Source of the DNA: Xiheimicrobium sp033763395
Lineage (GTDB): Bacteria; Myxococcota; Myxococcia; Myxococcales; Myxococcaceae
Length of the DNA: 64,000 nucleotides
Assembly: GCA_033763395.1 (NCBI GenBank)
Contig: JANRKQ010000090.1
Location: 1-64,000 of the forward strand
Direction of reading: 5' to 3'
The notes below the pieces were generated by a model. It saw only the letters and a list, made by a program, of their open reading frames with translations, was not told where the DNA came from and searched no databases. Positions 52,204-61,336 of this stretch are shown piece by piece. Numbering within the stretch: the stretch's first letter is position 1; each line of letters opens with the position of its first letter. Position numbers and translations under genes: made by a program.

Positions 52204-52953
52204 ATGCGAGACGTGCTTTCCCTCGTCATGGCCGGCATTGCGATCATCGGCGGCCTGTCAGGGGCCCTCGTGCTCAAGGGCACCCAGAGCTCTGCGGCGT
52301 TGGTGGTGGTGGGCGTGGTGTTTGCGATCATCGCCCTTGGGCGCCTGACGCGAGAACCGCAGCAGCCCGAGAACCCGGGCGGCGCGCGCACGTCCAACTG
52401 GCGGCTCAACCTCTTGTGGACTTCGACGGACCCGGGGCAGGTGGTCTCGCACCCCTTGGCAGGCCCAGTCTCTCTCGGCGTGGTCGAAGTCGTCGACGGA
52501 CGCGTGAAGTGGTTGAGCCCGGCCGATGTGGCGATGGATTTCGAGAGCGCGCTCCAGGTTGCCAGGGCGCGGCTGCAGGAAGCGAGCTGGCGCCCACCCG
52601 AGCTCGTCGCGCCGGGCGTCTTTCGTGGGTCCTGGGGTGACGGACTCGCGGCGGCCCGGTTGGCGCTCCCCGAGCTCGTCGAGACGGTCGCTGTCGAGGG
52701 TGCGCCCATCGCCGTCGTCACCACGGAGGACAGCTTCCTCCTCACCGGCGAGACCTCGGGCGCGCTCGATGAAGCCCTGCGCCTGGGTGAGGCCGACGCC
52801 GCGAACGTTCGCGCCGGCGTCGACCGCTGCCCGTTCCCGCTCTGGCGGTTCACCGAGGGCGCCTGGGCGCCGTGGGACCTGCCCGAGGGGCATCCGCTGT
52901 CGCCGCGCGTCAAGCCGCTGCGTCAGGCCGCTGCGCTGACCGCGAGCGCTTGA
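52204..52953 (+). CDS. Membrane protein with cytoplasmic domain, unknown
   Basis: 249 residues. Two adjacent membrane helices (residues 5-24 and 31-46) followed by a domain of about 200 residues with alternating alpha and beta segments (SLGVVEVVDGRVKWL, VRAGVDRCPFPLWRF). It resembles DUF1444-like domains only vaguely. A GTG nine nt upstream in frame is an alternative start. No ribosome site is seen. It stands alone. About 160 bases without features follow before lptF. Confidence 0.7.
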   Translation: MRDVLSLVMAGIAIIGGLSGALVLKGTQSSAALVVVGVVFAIIALGRLTREPQQPENPGGARTSNWRLNLLWTSTDPGQVVSHPLAGPVSLGVVEVVDGRVKWLSPADVAMDFESALQVARARLQEASWRPPELVAPGVFRGSWGDGLAAARLALPELVETVAVEGAPIAVVTTEDSFLLTGETSGALDEALRLGEADAANVRAGVDRCPFPLWRFTEGAWAPWDLPEGHPLSPRVKPLRQAAALTASA

Positions 52954-53116
52954 ATCGCCAGCCCGCGTCGAAGCGTCGGTCTCGACAGAAGACCTCGGCC
53001 GTCTCACCTCGAGGCGCCCGGCGAATCGACCTTCCGCTTCCGCCCGAGAGGGGGTCGGTACGCAAGGCCTGCCATGACAGCGCCGGGGCCACGTGCGATA
53101 TCGGCCCCGCCTTCCG

Positions 53117-54217
53117 ATGCTGCGCCGCTACCTGTTCCGCGAGGTGCTCGGGCCGTTCCTCGGCTGGGTCGGCCTCTTGTGCGTCATCTTCTTCGTGATG
53201 GCGTTCCTGCGGAGCACCGACTTCCTCCTCGGGAGCGCGGTCACCGCGTGGGACGTGGGCCGCTTCACGCTCGCCTTGTTGCCGCAGTTCCTCGTGCAGG
53301 GCATTCCCGTCGCGCTGCTGCTGGCGATCCTCCTGGGCCTCGGCCGCCTGTCCGAGGACCGCGAGGTGGTGGCGATGCAGGCGCTGGGCATCTCGCCCTT
53401 CGAGTTCGTGCGCGGCCCGTTGCTCCTCGGCGCGGTGTTGTCCCTAGTGCTCGGCGTGCTGGCGAACACGGCCCAGCCCTGGGGCATGCGCACGCTGCGG
53501 CAGGTGGCCCACGACATCATCCGCCGCAACCTCGTCAGCGACGTGAAGCCCGGCGTCTTCCACGACGAGCTGCGCGACCTGACGCTCTACGCCCAGGGCG
53601 TCGAGGCCGGCGGCAAGTGGACCAACGTCTTCCTCTTCGATGGGCGTGATCCGAACAACCCGCAGCTGGCCTTCGGGCGACGCGGCACGGTGCAGAACTC
53701 CGAGGTGCTCGAGACGATCGCCTTCGTGCTCGAAGACGGCAGCCTGCACCAGGCGCGGCGCGACACCGAGGAGTACTCGCTCGTCACCTTCTCGCGCGCC
53801 GACTTCCGCGCCGACGTCGGCGAGACGTTCTTCCGGAAGAACAACTTCCGCTCGAACCGCGAGGAGCAGACGCTCTTCGACGTGCTCGAGGCCCGCGAGG
53901 CCGCCCGCGCGCGCAACGAGGTGAACCTGAGCGCCGAGGTGACGCTCCACTGGCGCCTGGGGCAGGTCTTCATGCCGCTCGCCTTCGCGGTGCTGGGCAC
54001 GCCGCTGGCCCTGTCGCGACGGAGGGGCGCGCGCGGCTGGAGCTTCTTCTTCACCATCGGCGCCTACCTCGCCTTCTACCTGTCGTGGCGCACCGCCTCG
54101 CAGTTCGCCGAGCGCGGAGAGTTCCCGCCGTGGCTGTCGGGCCAGCTGCCGAACCTGCTCTTCTTCGCCGTGGGGCTGTTGCTCCTCTGGCGCGTCACCC
54201 GGCGGGGCGTGGCGTGA
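53117..54217 (+). CDS. lptF: LPS export permease LptF-like (YjgP/YjgQ family)
   Basis: 366 residues with three N-terminal and three C-terminal membrane helices around a periplasmic beta-jellyroll domain. Features: LRRYLFREVLGPFLGW, LPQFLVQGIPVALLLAILLGLGRLSEDREVVAMQALGIS (the coupling helix), and LGQVFMPLAFAVLGTPLALSRRR. LptF and LptG form the inner-membrane half of the LPS transporter with the LptB ATPase. The ATG at 53117 suits the family; one 8 codons earlier is possible. The stop overlaps the lptG start (GTGA). Confidence 0.92.
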   Translation: MLRRYLFREVLGPFLGWVGLLCVIFFVMAFLRSTDFLLGSAVTAWDVGRFTLALLPQFLVQGIPVALLLAILLGLGRLSEDREVVAMQALGISPFEFVRGPLLLGAVLSLVLGVLANTAQPWGMRTLRQVAHDIIRRNLVSDVKPGVFHDELRDLTLYAQGVEAGGKWTNVFLFDGRDPNNPQLAFGRRGTVQNSEVLETIAFVLEDGSLHQARRDTEEYSLVTFSRADFRADVGETFFRKNNFRSNREEQTLFDVLEAREAARARNEVNLSAEVTLHWRLGQVFMPLAFAVLGTPLALSRRRGARGWSFFFTIGAYLAFYLSWRTASQFAERGEFPPWLSGQLPNLLFFAVGLLLLWRVTRRGVA

Positions 54218-55320
54218 GGGGCCTGCTCTTCCGCTTCGTGGCGCGGCTCTACGCGAGCCTCTTCCTCGGGCTGCTCGCGGGCATCGCGCTGGTGTACCTG
54301 GTGGCCGACTTCGGAGACCGGCTCAACGTCTTCCTCGACAAGCCGCTGTCGGCCATCGGCGAGCTGTACTGGCACAAGCTGATGCAGACCTCGCACCAGC
54401 TGGCCCCCGCGGCGATGCTGCTCGCGGCCGGCGCCACCGCGTCGGTGCTGCGCAAGACGAGCGAGTGGACGGCCATTCAAGCGCTCGGCGGCTCCCGGTG
54501 GACGCTGGTGGCCCCGGTGCTCGTGTGCGCGGGCTTGAGCGCCGGGGGCATGGTGGCCTTCGACGAGCTCGTCGTGACGAAGTCGGGCGAGAAGGTCGAC
54601 CACATGATGCTGCACGTGTTCGGCCGCTGGGGCGACTACGGCCTCTACTACCTGCCGAAGCAGTGGTACCGGGTGGGCGATGCCATCGTCCAGGTGCGGG
54701 GCCGCGACGACGCCGGCCGGCTCTCGGACGTCTCGGTGTACCAGGTCGACGAGCGCTTTCGCCTCGCCTGGCGCGCCGACGCGGCCACCATGGAGTCGGC
54801 CCAGGGCACGGCGTGGCGCCTCACCGACGTGACGCGGCGAACCTTCGACCCCAACGGCGCGCTGACGAGCGAGCGCTTCGACGCGCTCGAGGTGACGCTC
54901 GCGGGCTCAGACCCGCTGTCCTTCGCCATTCGGCAGGGCCGACCTGAGCTGATGCCGACGCTGACGCTCATCGAGCAGCAGGCGCTGCGCGCGCGCGTCG
55001 GCCTGCCCTCACAGCAATACCTGCTCGCGCTGCACAACCGCTTCGCCTACCCCTTCACCGGCGTGGCCGCGGCGCTGTTCGCCCTGACGCTCGCGCTGCG
55101 CCGGGGCCGCAAGGGCTACCTGACGCAGGCGCTCTTCGAGGGGCTGCTCGTCAGCGTGGTGCTCTTCACCGTCACCCTCGTCGCCCGCGGCCTGGTGATG
55201 GGAGAGCACCTGCCCGCCTGGGTCGCCGCCTGGGCGCCCGTGGCCATGCTGACCGGCCTGGGCGCGCTGCTGTGGCGCGTCGAGGAGCGCCCGCCCCGCC
55301 CGAGCGTCGTGGCTGCCTGA
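54214..55320 (+). CDS. lptG: LPS export permease LptG-like (YjgP/YjgQ family)
   Basis: 368 residues with the same six-helix plus periplasmic-domain plan as the preceding gene. VAPAAMLLAAGATASVLRKTSEWTAIQALGGSRWTL is the coupling segment; RFAYPFTGVAAALFALTLALRRGRKGYL closes the last helices. It pairs with LptF to extract LPS from the inner membrane. The GTG start overlaps the lptF stop. LptB, LptC and LptA are not in this window. Which of the two is F and which is G is by gene order only. Confidence 0.9.
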   Translation: MRGLLFRFVARLYASLFLGLLAGIALVYLVADFGDRLNVFLDKPLSAIGELYWHKLMQTSHQLAPAAMLLAAGATASVLRKTSEWTAIQALGGSRWTLVAPVLVCAGLSAGGMVAFDELVVTKSGEKVDHMMLHVFGRWGDYGLYYLPKQWYRVGDAIVQVRGRDDAGRLSDVSVYQVDERFRLAWRADAATMESAQGTAWRLTDVTRRTFDPNGALTSERFDALEVTLAGSDPLSFAIRQGRPELMPTLTLIEQQALRARVGLPSQQYLLALHNRFAYPFTGVAAALFALTLALRRGRKGYLTQALFEGLLVSVVLFTVTLVARGLVMGEHLPAWVAAWAPVAMLTGLGALLWRVEERPPRPSVVAA

Positions 55321-55353
55321 CAGCCCGTCGGCGCCTGTGCCATACCGGTGGGC

Positions 55354-56613
55354 ATGCACGCGCTCCTGCTCGCCCTCACGCTGACCGCGTCGTCGGGCCC
55401 CGCCGTCATCGAAGACGACTACGCGAAGGCCCTCGCCACGGCGAAGAAGTCGAAGCGGCTGCTCTTCGTCGATGCGTGGGCGCCGTGGTGCCACACCTGC
55501 GTCTTCATGCGCGAGCACGTGCTGAACCAGCCGGCCTTCGCCGCCTTCGAGAAGGACGTGGTGTTCGCCGGCATCGACACCGAGAAGACGTCGAACGCGC
55601 CCTTCCTCGACAAGTTCCCGGTGTCGGTGTGGCCGACGCTGTTCTTCATCGACCCCAACACCGAGACGCTCGTCTTCAAGTGGATCGGCAGCGCCGACGC
55701 ACCCCAGATGAAGGGCCTGCTCGACGCGGCCCGCCGCCGAGACGGAGCGCTCTCGGAGGCCGACGCGCTCATGGCCCAGGGCCGCGCGCAGGAGGCCGCC
55801 GACAAGTACGTGCTGGGGCTCAAGGGCGACCCCTCGGTGCGAGGCACCCTGTCGCTCTTGAGCGCGCTCCACACCTCGAAGCAGTACGAGTCGTGCGCGC
55901 GCACGGCGACGGAGCAGGCCGCCACGCTCGTCGCCACGTCCGACCGCGTCAACGCGCTCACCTGGGGCCTGGGCTGCGCGCTCGAGCTGCCCGCCGACGT
56001 CAAGGACAAGGCGACCGTCACCGCCGGGCTGGTGAAGCAGGCCACCGAGGCCACGACGTTCGCCGGCGCCATGGCCGACGACGTGTCGGGCCTGTACGAG
56101 CTGCTCGTCGAAGAGCGAAAGGCCGCGAAGGACGACGCGCAGGTGCTCGCGCTCGGCAAGCGCTGGCTCGAGTTCCTGGAGGGCGCGGCGAAGGCGGCTC
56201 CCACGCCAGCCGCGCGCGCGGTGTTCGACCCGCACCGGCTGCTCGCAGCGATGGCGTCGAAGCAGGTCGAGCGGGTCGTTCCGGCCCTGGAGCAGTCCGA
56301 GAAGGACCTGCCGAAGGACTTCAACCCGCCGGCGCGGCTCGCGCTCGCGCACAAGGAGCTGAACCAGCTGCCACAGGCCGAGGCGGCGATTGGCCGTGCG
56401 CTGTCGAAGAACACCGGAGGCCCGCGGCGCATCCGCCTGCTCGAGGTGCAGGCGGCGATCTTCGCGGCGAAGGGTGACGCTGCCGGTCAGAAGAAGTCAC
56501 TGCAGGAGGCGGTGCGGTACGGCCGCTCGCTGCCGACCGCCCAGCGCCCGGAGAAGAAGCTTGCGGCCCTCGAGCGTCAGCTCACCGCGCTCGACGCGCC
56601 GAAGGCCCCGTGA
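55354..56613 (+). CDS. Periplasmic thioredoxin-fold protein with TPR domain
   Basis: 419 residues. A short signal peptide (LLLALTLTASSG) precedes a thioredoxin fold of about 120 residues with the active pair Cys46-x-x-Cys49 in WCHTC and the cis-Pro region VWPTLFFID. From residue 125 it is helical and TPR-like (EADALMAQGRAQEAADKYVLGL, LALAHKELNQLPQAEAAIGRAL). The family is close to DsbD-gamma/YyaL-like 'thioredoxin family plus TPR' proteins. It may reduce or isomerise disulfides in envelope proteins. An upstream GTG would add two residues. Confidence 0.87.
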   Translation: MHALLLALTLTASSGPAVIEDDYAKALATAKKSKRLLFVDAWAPWCHTCVFMREHVLNQPAFAAFEKDVVFAGIDTEKTSNAPFLDKFPVSVWPTLFFIDPNTETLVFKWIGSADAPQMKGLLDAARRRDGALSEADALMAQGRAQEAADKYVLGLKGDPSVRGTLSLLSALHTSKQYESCARTATEQAATLVATSDRVNALTWGLGCALELPADVKDKATVTAGLVKQATEATTFAGAMADDVSGLYELLVEERKAAKDDAQVLALGKRWLEFLEGAAKAAPTPAARAVFDPHRLLAAMASKQVERVVPALEQSEKDLPKDFNPPARLALAHKELNQLPQAEAAIGRALSKNTGGPRRIRLLEVQAAIFAAKGDAAGQKKSLQEAVRYGRSLPTAQRPEKKLAALERQLTALDAPKAP

Positions 56614-56622
56614 CGGCGCTTG

Positions 56623-56817
56623 TCACTTCTCGCGGCGGTCCTTCGCGTAGCCGAACGCGCGCAGCCATCCTTCGCTCGCCGCGGGCACCACGTCTGACGG
56701 ACGCCAGCTCGACTCGACCAGCAGCTCACCGAAGAGCGGGGCCTTCGGGGCGCCTCCGCGGCGGTCGATGCCGTCCCAGGTGCGGGTGGGCTCGGTGGTC
56801 ATCATCGGGGTGGACAT
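56623..56817 (-). CDS. Small 64-aa protein, unknown
   Basis: The ATG is preceded by GAGGAG at six nt spacing, and codon bias fits a real gene. The protein is hydrophilic with TWDGIDRRGG at residues 13-22 and ends in KDRREK; no membrane helix. Convergent with the thioredoxin-TPR gene (9 nt gap) and divergent from the following membrane protein, 67 nt apart. Unknown family. Confidence 0.6.
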   Translation of the reverse strand: MSTPMMTTEPTRTWDGIDRRGGAPKAPLFGELLVESSWRPSDVVPAASEGWLRAFGYAKDRREK

Positions 56818-56884
56818 GGTGTGCTCCTCGGGTGTGCTTCAGGGTGGAACAGCGATGTGGCGTGATCAGACGCGAGGTGGAGCG

Positions 56885-57307
56885 ATGATCAAGAAAACGG
56901 CCGCCGCGCTCGTCGCGATCACCCTCTGTGCCTCTCCAGCGCGCGCCCTCGAGGTGGGCGAGAGCCCCTTCTCGGAGCAGGGCCGGCAGAAGCGGCTCGC
57001 GCTCACGCTCGTCGGCGTCGGCGGCGCAGTGACGATGGTGGGTGGCGTCTTCTTCTTCGTCGGTCGCTCCGGGGCCGGCCTGCACCTCAACCAGGATGGC
57101 ACGCTGCAGCCGAGGGGCGATCTGGAGGAGGCGCGCTCTGCGCTGTCGCTCCAACGCATCTCGATCGGCATCGCGGCCGCCGGCTTCGCCACGCTCGCCG
57201 CGGGCACGGTGCTGCTCTTCTTCGCGACCCGGAAACACCGGTTGGGGCTCATGCCGGTCTTCGGCCCGCACGGCGCGAGCGTGGTGCTCACCGCGCAGCT
57301 CGACTGA
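56885..57307 (+). CDS. Small exported membrane protein, unknown
   Basis: 140 residues. MIKKTAAALVAITLCASPARALE is a signal peptide with a good AxA site. Two later hydrophobic segments (LALTLVGVGGAVTMVGGVFFFV and ISIGIAAAGFATLAAGTVLLFF) are joined by a polar loop. GGTGGAG upstream of the ATG supports the start. It resembles the two-helix tails of myxobacterial TPR proteins such as the one at 9332, without the TPR part. Function unknown. Confidence 0.7.
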   Translation: MIKKTAAALVAITLCASPARALEVGESPFSEQGRQKRLALTLVGVGGAVTMVGGVFFFVGRSGAGLHLNQDGTLQPRGDLEEARSALSLQRISIGIAAAGFATLAAGTVLLFFATRKHRLGLMPVFGPHGASVVLTAQLD

Positions 57308-57321
57308 GGCCACGCACCTGC

Positions 57322-59070
57322 TCAAGCCGAAGCGCAGGCCCGCACCACCAACGCGGCCGCCGCGGCGACGAGGAGCACCAGCTCGAACCACCGCGTGAAG
57401 GGCCTCACCGGCTTCTGGCTGACGGGCCGAGCCGTCGCGTCGACGGGCAATGACACCGCGCGCGAGATCGGGTCGACCACGAGGGGGAGCGGCCGTGGCG
57501 GTGGGCGCTCCGGCGGCGGTAACGGTGCGGGCTCGGGCGCAGGCGGCGGTCCTTCGAACTCGACGGGGACCCCGGCTCGACCGAGCGAGGCCTGCTCTTC
57601 GGCCGAGGGCTTCCACAGCTGGTTCGCCACGGCGACGACGCGAACCGCGGGAAGCACCGACGTCGGCCCGTCACCCCACTCCCGGAGCGCCCGCAACAGC
57701 CCTGCCCGCGCCTCGCTCGACTGGAAGGTCGACAGCCCCTCGAGCGACAGCCGGGCGACGCCCTCTCGGCACTCGAGCCACCACCCTGAGCGGCGGTGAC
57801 CTGCGGACCAGCCTCCGATCGATACCACGTCGGCGCGGGCCCAGGTCAGCACCTCCCGCGCGAGCTCCCACGGCGGCGACGCGTCGTCGTCGAGCGTCGG
57901 TTCGAGGCCGATCGAGAGGCGCTCGAGCCGGGTGAGCTCGGGGCGCTCGAGCAGGGCGCGCAGGGGCTCCCGCGCAGACGCCGCGAACGGCACCGCGACG
58001 GTGAGGGCCTTCACCTGCGGCGGCAACCCGGCGAGCACGACCTCGGGGCGACACGCGACGTGGGTGACCGTCGGCGGGAGCGCGTGGAGGCCCTCCCGCC
58101 GCAACCCCGACACCGAGGTGAGCGCCGTCATCGCCGTCGAGAAGGTGACGCGGCTCATCTCGGCGAAGTCGAGGTGCTCGACGGTGGCCCACGCCGGGCT
58201 CGACGCCAGCGCCTCGGTGCGCTCGTCGAAGCAGACAGACGCGCCAGTCAGCAACCCGCGCGAGAAGTCGGCGCTGCCCGGCGAGACGCATGAGACGAGC
58301 TCGCCCAGCCAGGCTTCGGCGTGCTCCTGCACGAGGGCGCGCCGTCGCATCGACGCCGCTTCGCTCCGCGGGCGAGCCAGCGACAACGAAATGAATTCGC
58401 CCAGCGGGTCGCCCCGCTGCTGGAGCCAGTCGGCGAACACGAGCCTGGGCCCATCGTCGAACGGCGCCGCGGCGATGGCGTCACGAAACGGCGCCTCGTC
58501 GCGCGGCCTGGGCGTCACCACCACCGGCTCGAGCGGCGTCGACGCCTCTTCCTGAAGGAACCACGTCGGCAGGCCGGTGGTGGGCAGATCGAGCCATGGG
58601 CGAAGCGCCCGGCCCACGAAGTCGAGCGCGACGCCCCCCTCGTGGCGCCGGCCCAGCACCACCGGCACCGACGTGTGGTTCGGATCCTCCTCCTGGTTGG
58701 CGCCCTCGTGACAGAAGGCCTGCCAGCACCGAATGGCCAGCCCGTTGTCGTCCCACGAGACCCAGCGCGCGCGGGGATCGTTGAAGTCCCGCGCGCAGCA
58801 GTAGGTGCAGAGGTCTCCATCACCGGGGTGCTCGTCGTCGGCACAGCGGTGCGGCCAGCGGGGCACGTCGCGGGCCGACAGCACCAGGTGCCCGTGCACG
58901 GCGTCGTCGGCCTCGTCCGCCCAGTACTGGGCCACGCACAACAGCAGGGAGCGCACCTGCGGGCGTTCGTCGAAGACCCGCTGAAAGAGCGGGCGCACCT
59001 CGTGTTCGAGCGACCAGCTGCGCAAGGTGAACGGCGTCGAGCCGATGGGCGGTGACGGAGGGGTCGTCAC
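57322..59070 (-). CDS. TIGR02996-type repeat-companion domain protein with Cys/His cluster
   Basis: 582 residues. The first 170 residues hold a Cys/His-rich segment (HRCADDEHPGDGDLCTYCCARDF, later IRCWQAFCHEG) that looks metal-binding. Residues about 205-250 are a TIGR02996 domain (AIAAAPFDDGPRLVFADWLQQRGDPLGEFISL), found in myxobacterial and planctomycete proteins of unknown role, followed by leucine-rich-like repeats. A Pro-rich linker and one C-terminal membrane helix (VLLVAAAAALVV) end it. The start is GTG, overlapping the TIM-barrel gene stop (GTGA), so the two are coupled. Confidence 0.8.
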   Translation of the reverse strand: MTTPPSPPIGSTPFTLRSWSLEHEVRPLFQRVFDERPQVRSLLLCVAQYWADEADDAVHGHLVLSARDVPRWPHRCADDEHPGDGDLCTYCCARDFNDPRARWVSWDDNGLAIRCWQAFCHEGANQEEDPNHTSVPVVLGRRHEGGVALDFVGRALRPWLDLPTTGLPTWFLQEEASTPLEPVVVTPRPRDEAPFRDAIAAAPFDDGPRLVFADWLQQRGDPLGEFISLSLARPRSEAASMRRRALVQEHAEAWLGELVSCVSPGSADFSRGLLTGASVCFDERTEALASSPAWATVEHLDFAEMSRVTFSTAMTALTSVSGLRREGLHALPPTVTHVACRPEVVLAGLPPQVKALTVAVPFAASAREPLRALLERPELTRLERLSIGLEPTLDDDASPPWELAREVLTWARADVVSIGGWSAGHRRSGWWLECREGVARLSLEGLSTFQSSEARAGLLRALREWGDGPTSVLPAVRVVAVANQLWKPSAEEQASLGRAGVPVEFEGPPPAPEPAPLPPPERPPPRPLPLVVDPISRAVSLPVDATARPVSQKPVRPFTRWFELVLLVAAAAALVVRACASA

Positions 59071-59750
59071 GTGAGTGCCTGCCGCACGAGGTCGAGCTGC
59101 GCGCGCCGCGCGTCGTCGGAGAGGAGGTGGAGGTACGCCTCGTAGATGACGGGCAACCCGCTCGACAGCCGCTCGCGTGCCCAGCCGAGCTCGAAGCTGT
59201 CGCGCCGCAGCGGCCGGTGCGAGTCGTGACGACCATCGTTCTGCGACACGTGCACCTCGACGACGTGGGGTGAGTCGAGCACGCGGCGCAGCGTCCCGTC
59301 CGTGAGGACGCCCGCCGTGCGCTGGATGAAGAGGTGAGAGACGTCGACGGCCAGCGGCACCGAGCGGGTGAGCGCCTGCTCGAGGGCATCGCCGCTCCCG
59401 AGGCAGTACCCCGGGTACATCGTCTCGAGCACCCGGGCCTGCGGGTTCGCCTCGAGCCAGCGGGAGAAGTGCTCCGCTGCCGGGCTGTCATGCCGTGGCG
59501 GGTGCACGCTGTCGGACGAGGCCACGCAGGCGCCCTCGTCGGACCAGACCTTCCCGGCGCGCCGCTCGAACGAGAAGCCGTGGTGCGTCCGCGTGGGCAC
59601 GCCACTGGCGGCGACGTGCCGGGCGAAGTCGGGCGTCGGCTCGTTGCCCGGCGTGAGCTGCACGCCGACCCCCAGCGTGGCGAGCGCGTCGAAGGCCTGC
59701 CGCATCGGCCGGCCCTGCAGGCACGACAGCGCAAGGTAGAGGCCGCCCAT
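59067..59750 (-). CDS. Metal-binding TIM-barrel protein (xylose-isomerase-like or MNIO/DUF692-like)
   Basis: 227 residues. Candidate metal ligands run in barrel order: SVHPPRHDSP, LETMYPGYCLG, LAVDVSHLFIQ and VEVHVSQNDGRHDSH. This Glu-Asp/His-His pattern is seen in xylose-isomerase-like TIM barrels and in DUF692 iron enzymes that modify Cys in peptides. It is short for either. Coupled to the Cys-rich TIGR02996 gene downstream, which could be its target or partner; this is inference. The start at 59750 is the only in-frame ATG giving the full barrel. Confidence 0.65.
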   Translation of the reverse strand: MGGLYLALSCLQGRPMRQAFDALATLGVGVQLTPGNEPTPDFARHVAASGVPTRTHHGFSFERRAGKVWSDEGACVASSDSVHPPRHDSPAAEHFSRWLEANPQARVLETMYPGYCLGSGDALEQALTRSVPLAVDVSHLFIQRTAGVLTDGTLRRVLDSPHVVEVHVSQNDGRHDSHRPLRRDSFELGWARERLSSGLPVIYEAYLHLLSDDARRAQLDLVRQALT

Positions 59751-59800
59751 GGGCGCGCGATGATGCCCGTTGCGCGGGCTGCGTGCTATCGACCGCCGCC

Positions 59801-61336
59801 ATGACGCGTCGCACCCTCGTCCTGCTCGCTGCCCTGCCGCTGCTCGCCTGCCCCGACAAGAAGCAGGCGCCCGACGGAGAACCCCACGCCGCCGCGCCGG
59901 TCGATCCGAAGACGCTCAAGCAGGAGACGCTGTCGATCCTCATCACGGGCGCTGAGAACGGCTACCTCTTGCCCGTCACCGAGGGCGGCACCTCGCGGGG
60001 CGGCGCGGCCGAGGTGCTGGGCTGGTGGGTCGCGAAAGAAGGCCACTGCCCGGGCCCGCTGGCGCCCAGCGGCGACGCGCCGTGCAAGGACGCGAGCACC
60101 CTCGTGGTGTCGACGGGCGACAACGCCAACGGCCAGGCCATCTCGAGCTACTTCAAGGGCGAGCCGACGGCCGAGCTGATGCGGCAGATGGGCTACGCCG
60201 CGTCGGCGCTCGGCAACCGCGAGCTCGACTGGAGCCGCGAGCAGTTCGTCGCCAACCGCAACCGCGCCGGCTTTCCGTACCTCGCGGCCAACCTCGCCGC
60301 GAAGGACGATGACGGCAAGGCGCTGGGCCTGGGCCACTTCCGGGTGCTCACCCGCAAGGGCGTGACGGTGGCCATCATCGGGCTGGCCGCGCGCAAGGCG
60401 ACGGTGACGCCGATGCCCGGCCGCATGAAGGGGCTCGAGGCCGTCGACGAGACGGCGGCCCTCACCGAGGTGCTGGCCGAGGTGAAGAAGGCGAACCCGC
60501 ACGTCATCGGCGTGGTGAGCGATGGCTGCCTCAACGACGCCCCGGCCATTCTCGAGAAGCACGCCGACTTTGGCCTTACCTTCTTCGCTGGCCGCCGCTG
60601 CGAGGGCCCCTTCCCCGAGTCGGTGGGCGGCACGCGCCTGGTGTACCCGGGCAGCCGCTGGTCGTCGTACGCGAAGGTGTCGGTGACGGTGACGCTCTCG
60701 TCGACGCCGGTGCAGGTGACGAGCGCGGTGTCGACGGTCGAGGTGGTGGGCGGCGAGGGCGCTCCGGCCGTGGAGCCGCAGGCGAAGGCGCTCGTCGATG
60801 GCTGGAAGAGGAAGCTCGACGAGGCGCTCGGCGGCACCATCGGCTTCACGAAGGCCGGCCTGGGCCAGGAGTCGAAGGAGATGACGCAGTGGCTGACGAC
60901 GGCGCTCAAGGAGCAGTTCAAGGCCGACGTCGCGCTCCTCAACCGCAAGGGCGTGCGTCAGGCGCTCCCGTCGGGCCCGGTGACGAAGGCCTCGGTGTAC
61001 GACCTCGTGCCGTTCGACAACCAGGTGGTGGTGGTGAAGGTGACGGGCGAGGCGCTGCTCACCGCGCTGGGCAACACCGAAGCGCGGGTGGCGGGGGTGA
61101 AGCCCAAGGGCGACGGGTGGGTCGACGCCAAGGGCACGGCCATCGACCCGAAGAAGACGTACTCGGTGGCGACGACGGACTACCTGTACCTCGGCGGCGA
61201 TGGCTTCGCGCTCAACAAGGCCGACCCGGCTCCCCTCGAGACGAAGACGTCGTGGCAGGCCGCGCTCATCGAGTGGACGGCCGCGAAGAAGTCGGACGAG
61301 AAGCGCCCGCTCGAGAGCCTCGTGGGGGCGAAGTGA
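59801..61336 (+). CDS. 5'-nucleotidase-family lipoprotein with a degenerate metallophosphatase domain
   Basis: 511 residues. MTRRTLVLLAALPLLACPDK is a lipoprotein signal. The N-terminal half aligns with the metallophosphatase domain but the ligands are mostly gone: the D-x-H of the first motif reads GAENG, GNHE reads GNRE, the SH motif reads SDG, and GHxH reads GRRC; only GDN is kept. The C-terminal 5'-nucleotidase domain is intact in form (LLNRKGVRQALPSGPV, YDLVPFDNQVVVV, VATTDYLYLGGDGF). It probably binds nucleotides or a ligand without hydrolysis. An upstream in-frame start at 59783 is possible. One base overlap with the next gene. Confidence 0.85.
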   Translation: MTRRTLVLLAALPLLACPDKKQAPDGEPHAAAPVDPKTLKQETLSILITGAENGYLLPVTEGGTSRGGAAEVLGWWVAKEGHCPGPLAPSGDAPCKDASTLVVSTGDNANGQAISSYFKGEPTAELMRQMGYAASALGNRELDWSREQFVANRNRAGFPYLAANLAAKDDDGKALGLGHFRVLTRKGVTVAIIGLAARKATVTPMPGRMKGLEAVDETAALTEVLAEVKKANPHVIGVVSDGCLNDAPAILEKHADFGLTFFAGRRCEGPFPESVGGTRLVYPGSRWSSYAKVSVTVTLSSTPVQVTSAVSTVEVVGGEGAPAVEPQAKALVDGWKRKLDEALGGTIGFTKAGLGQESKEMTQWLTTALKEQFKADVALLNRKGVRQALPSGPVTKASVYDLVPFDNQVVVVKVTGEALLTALGNTEARVAGVKPKGDGWVDAKGTAIDPKKTYSVATTDYLYLGGDGFALNKADPAPLETKTSWQAALIEWTAAKKSDEKRPLESLVGAK

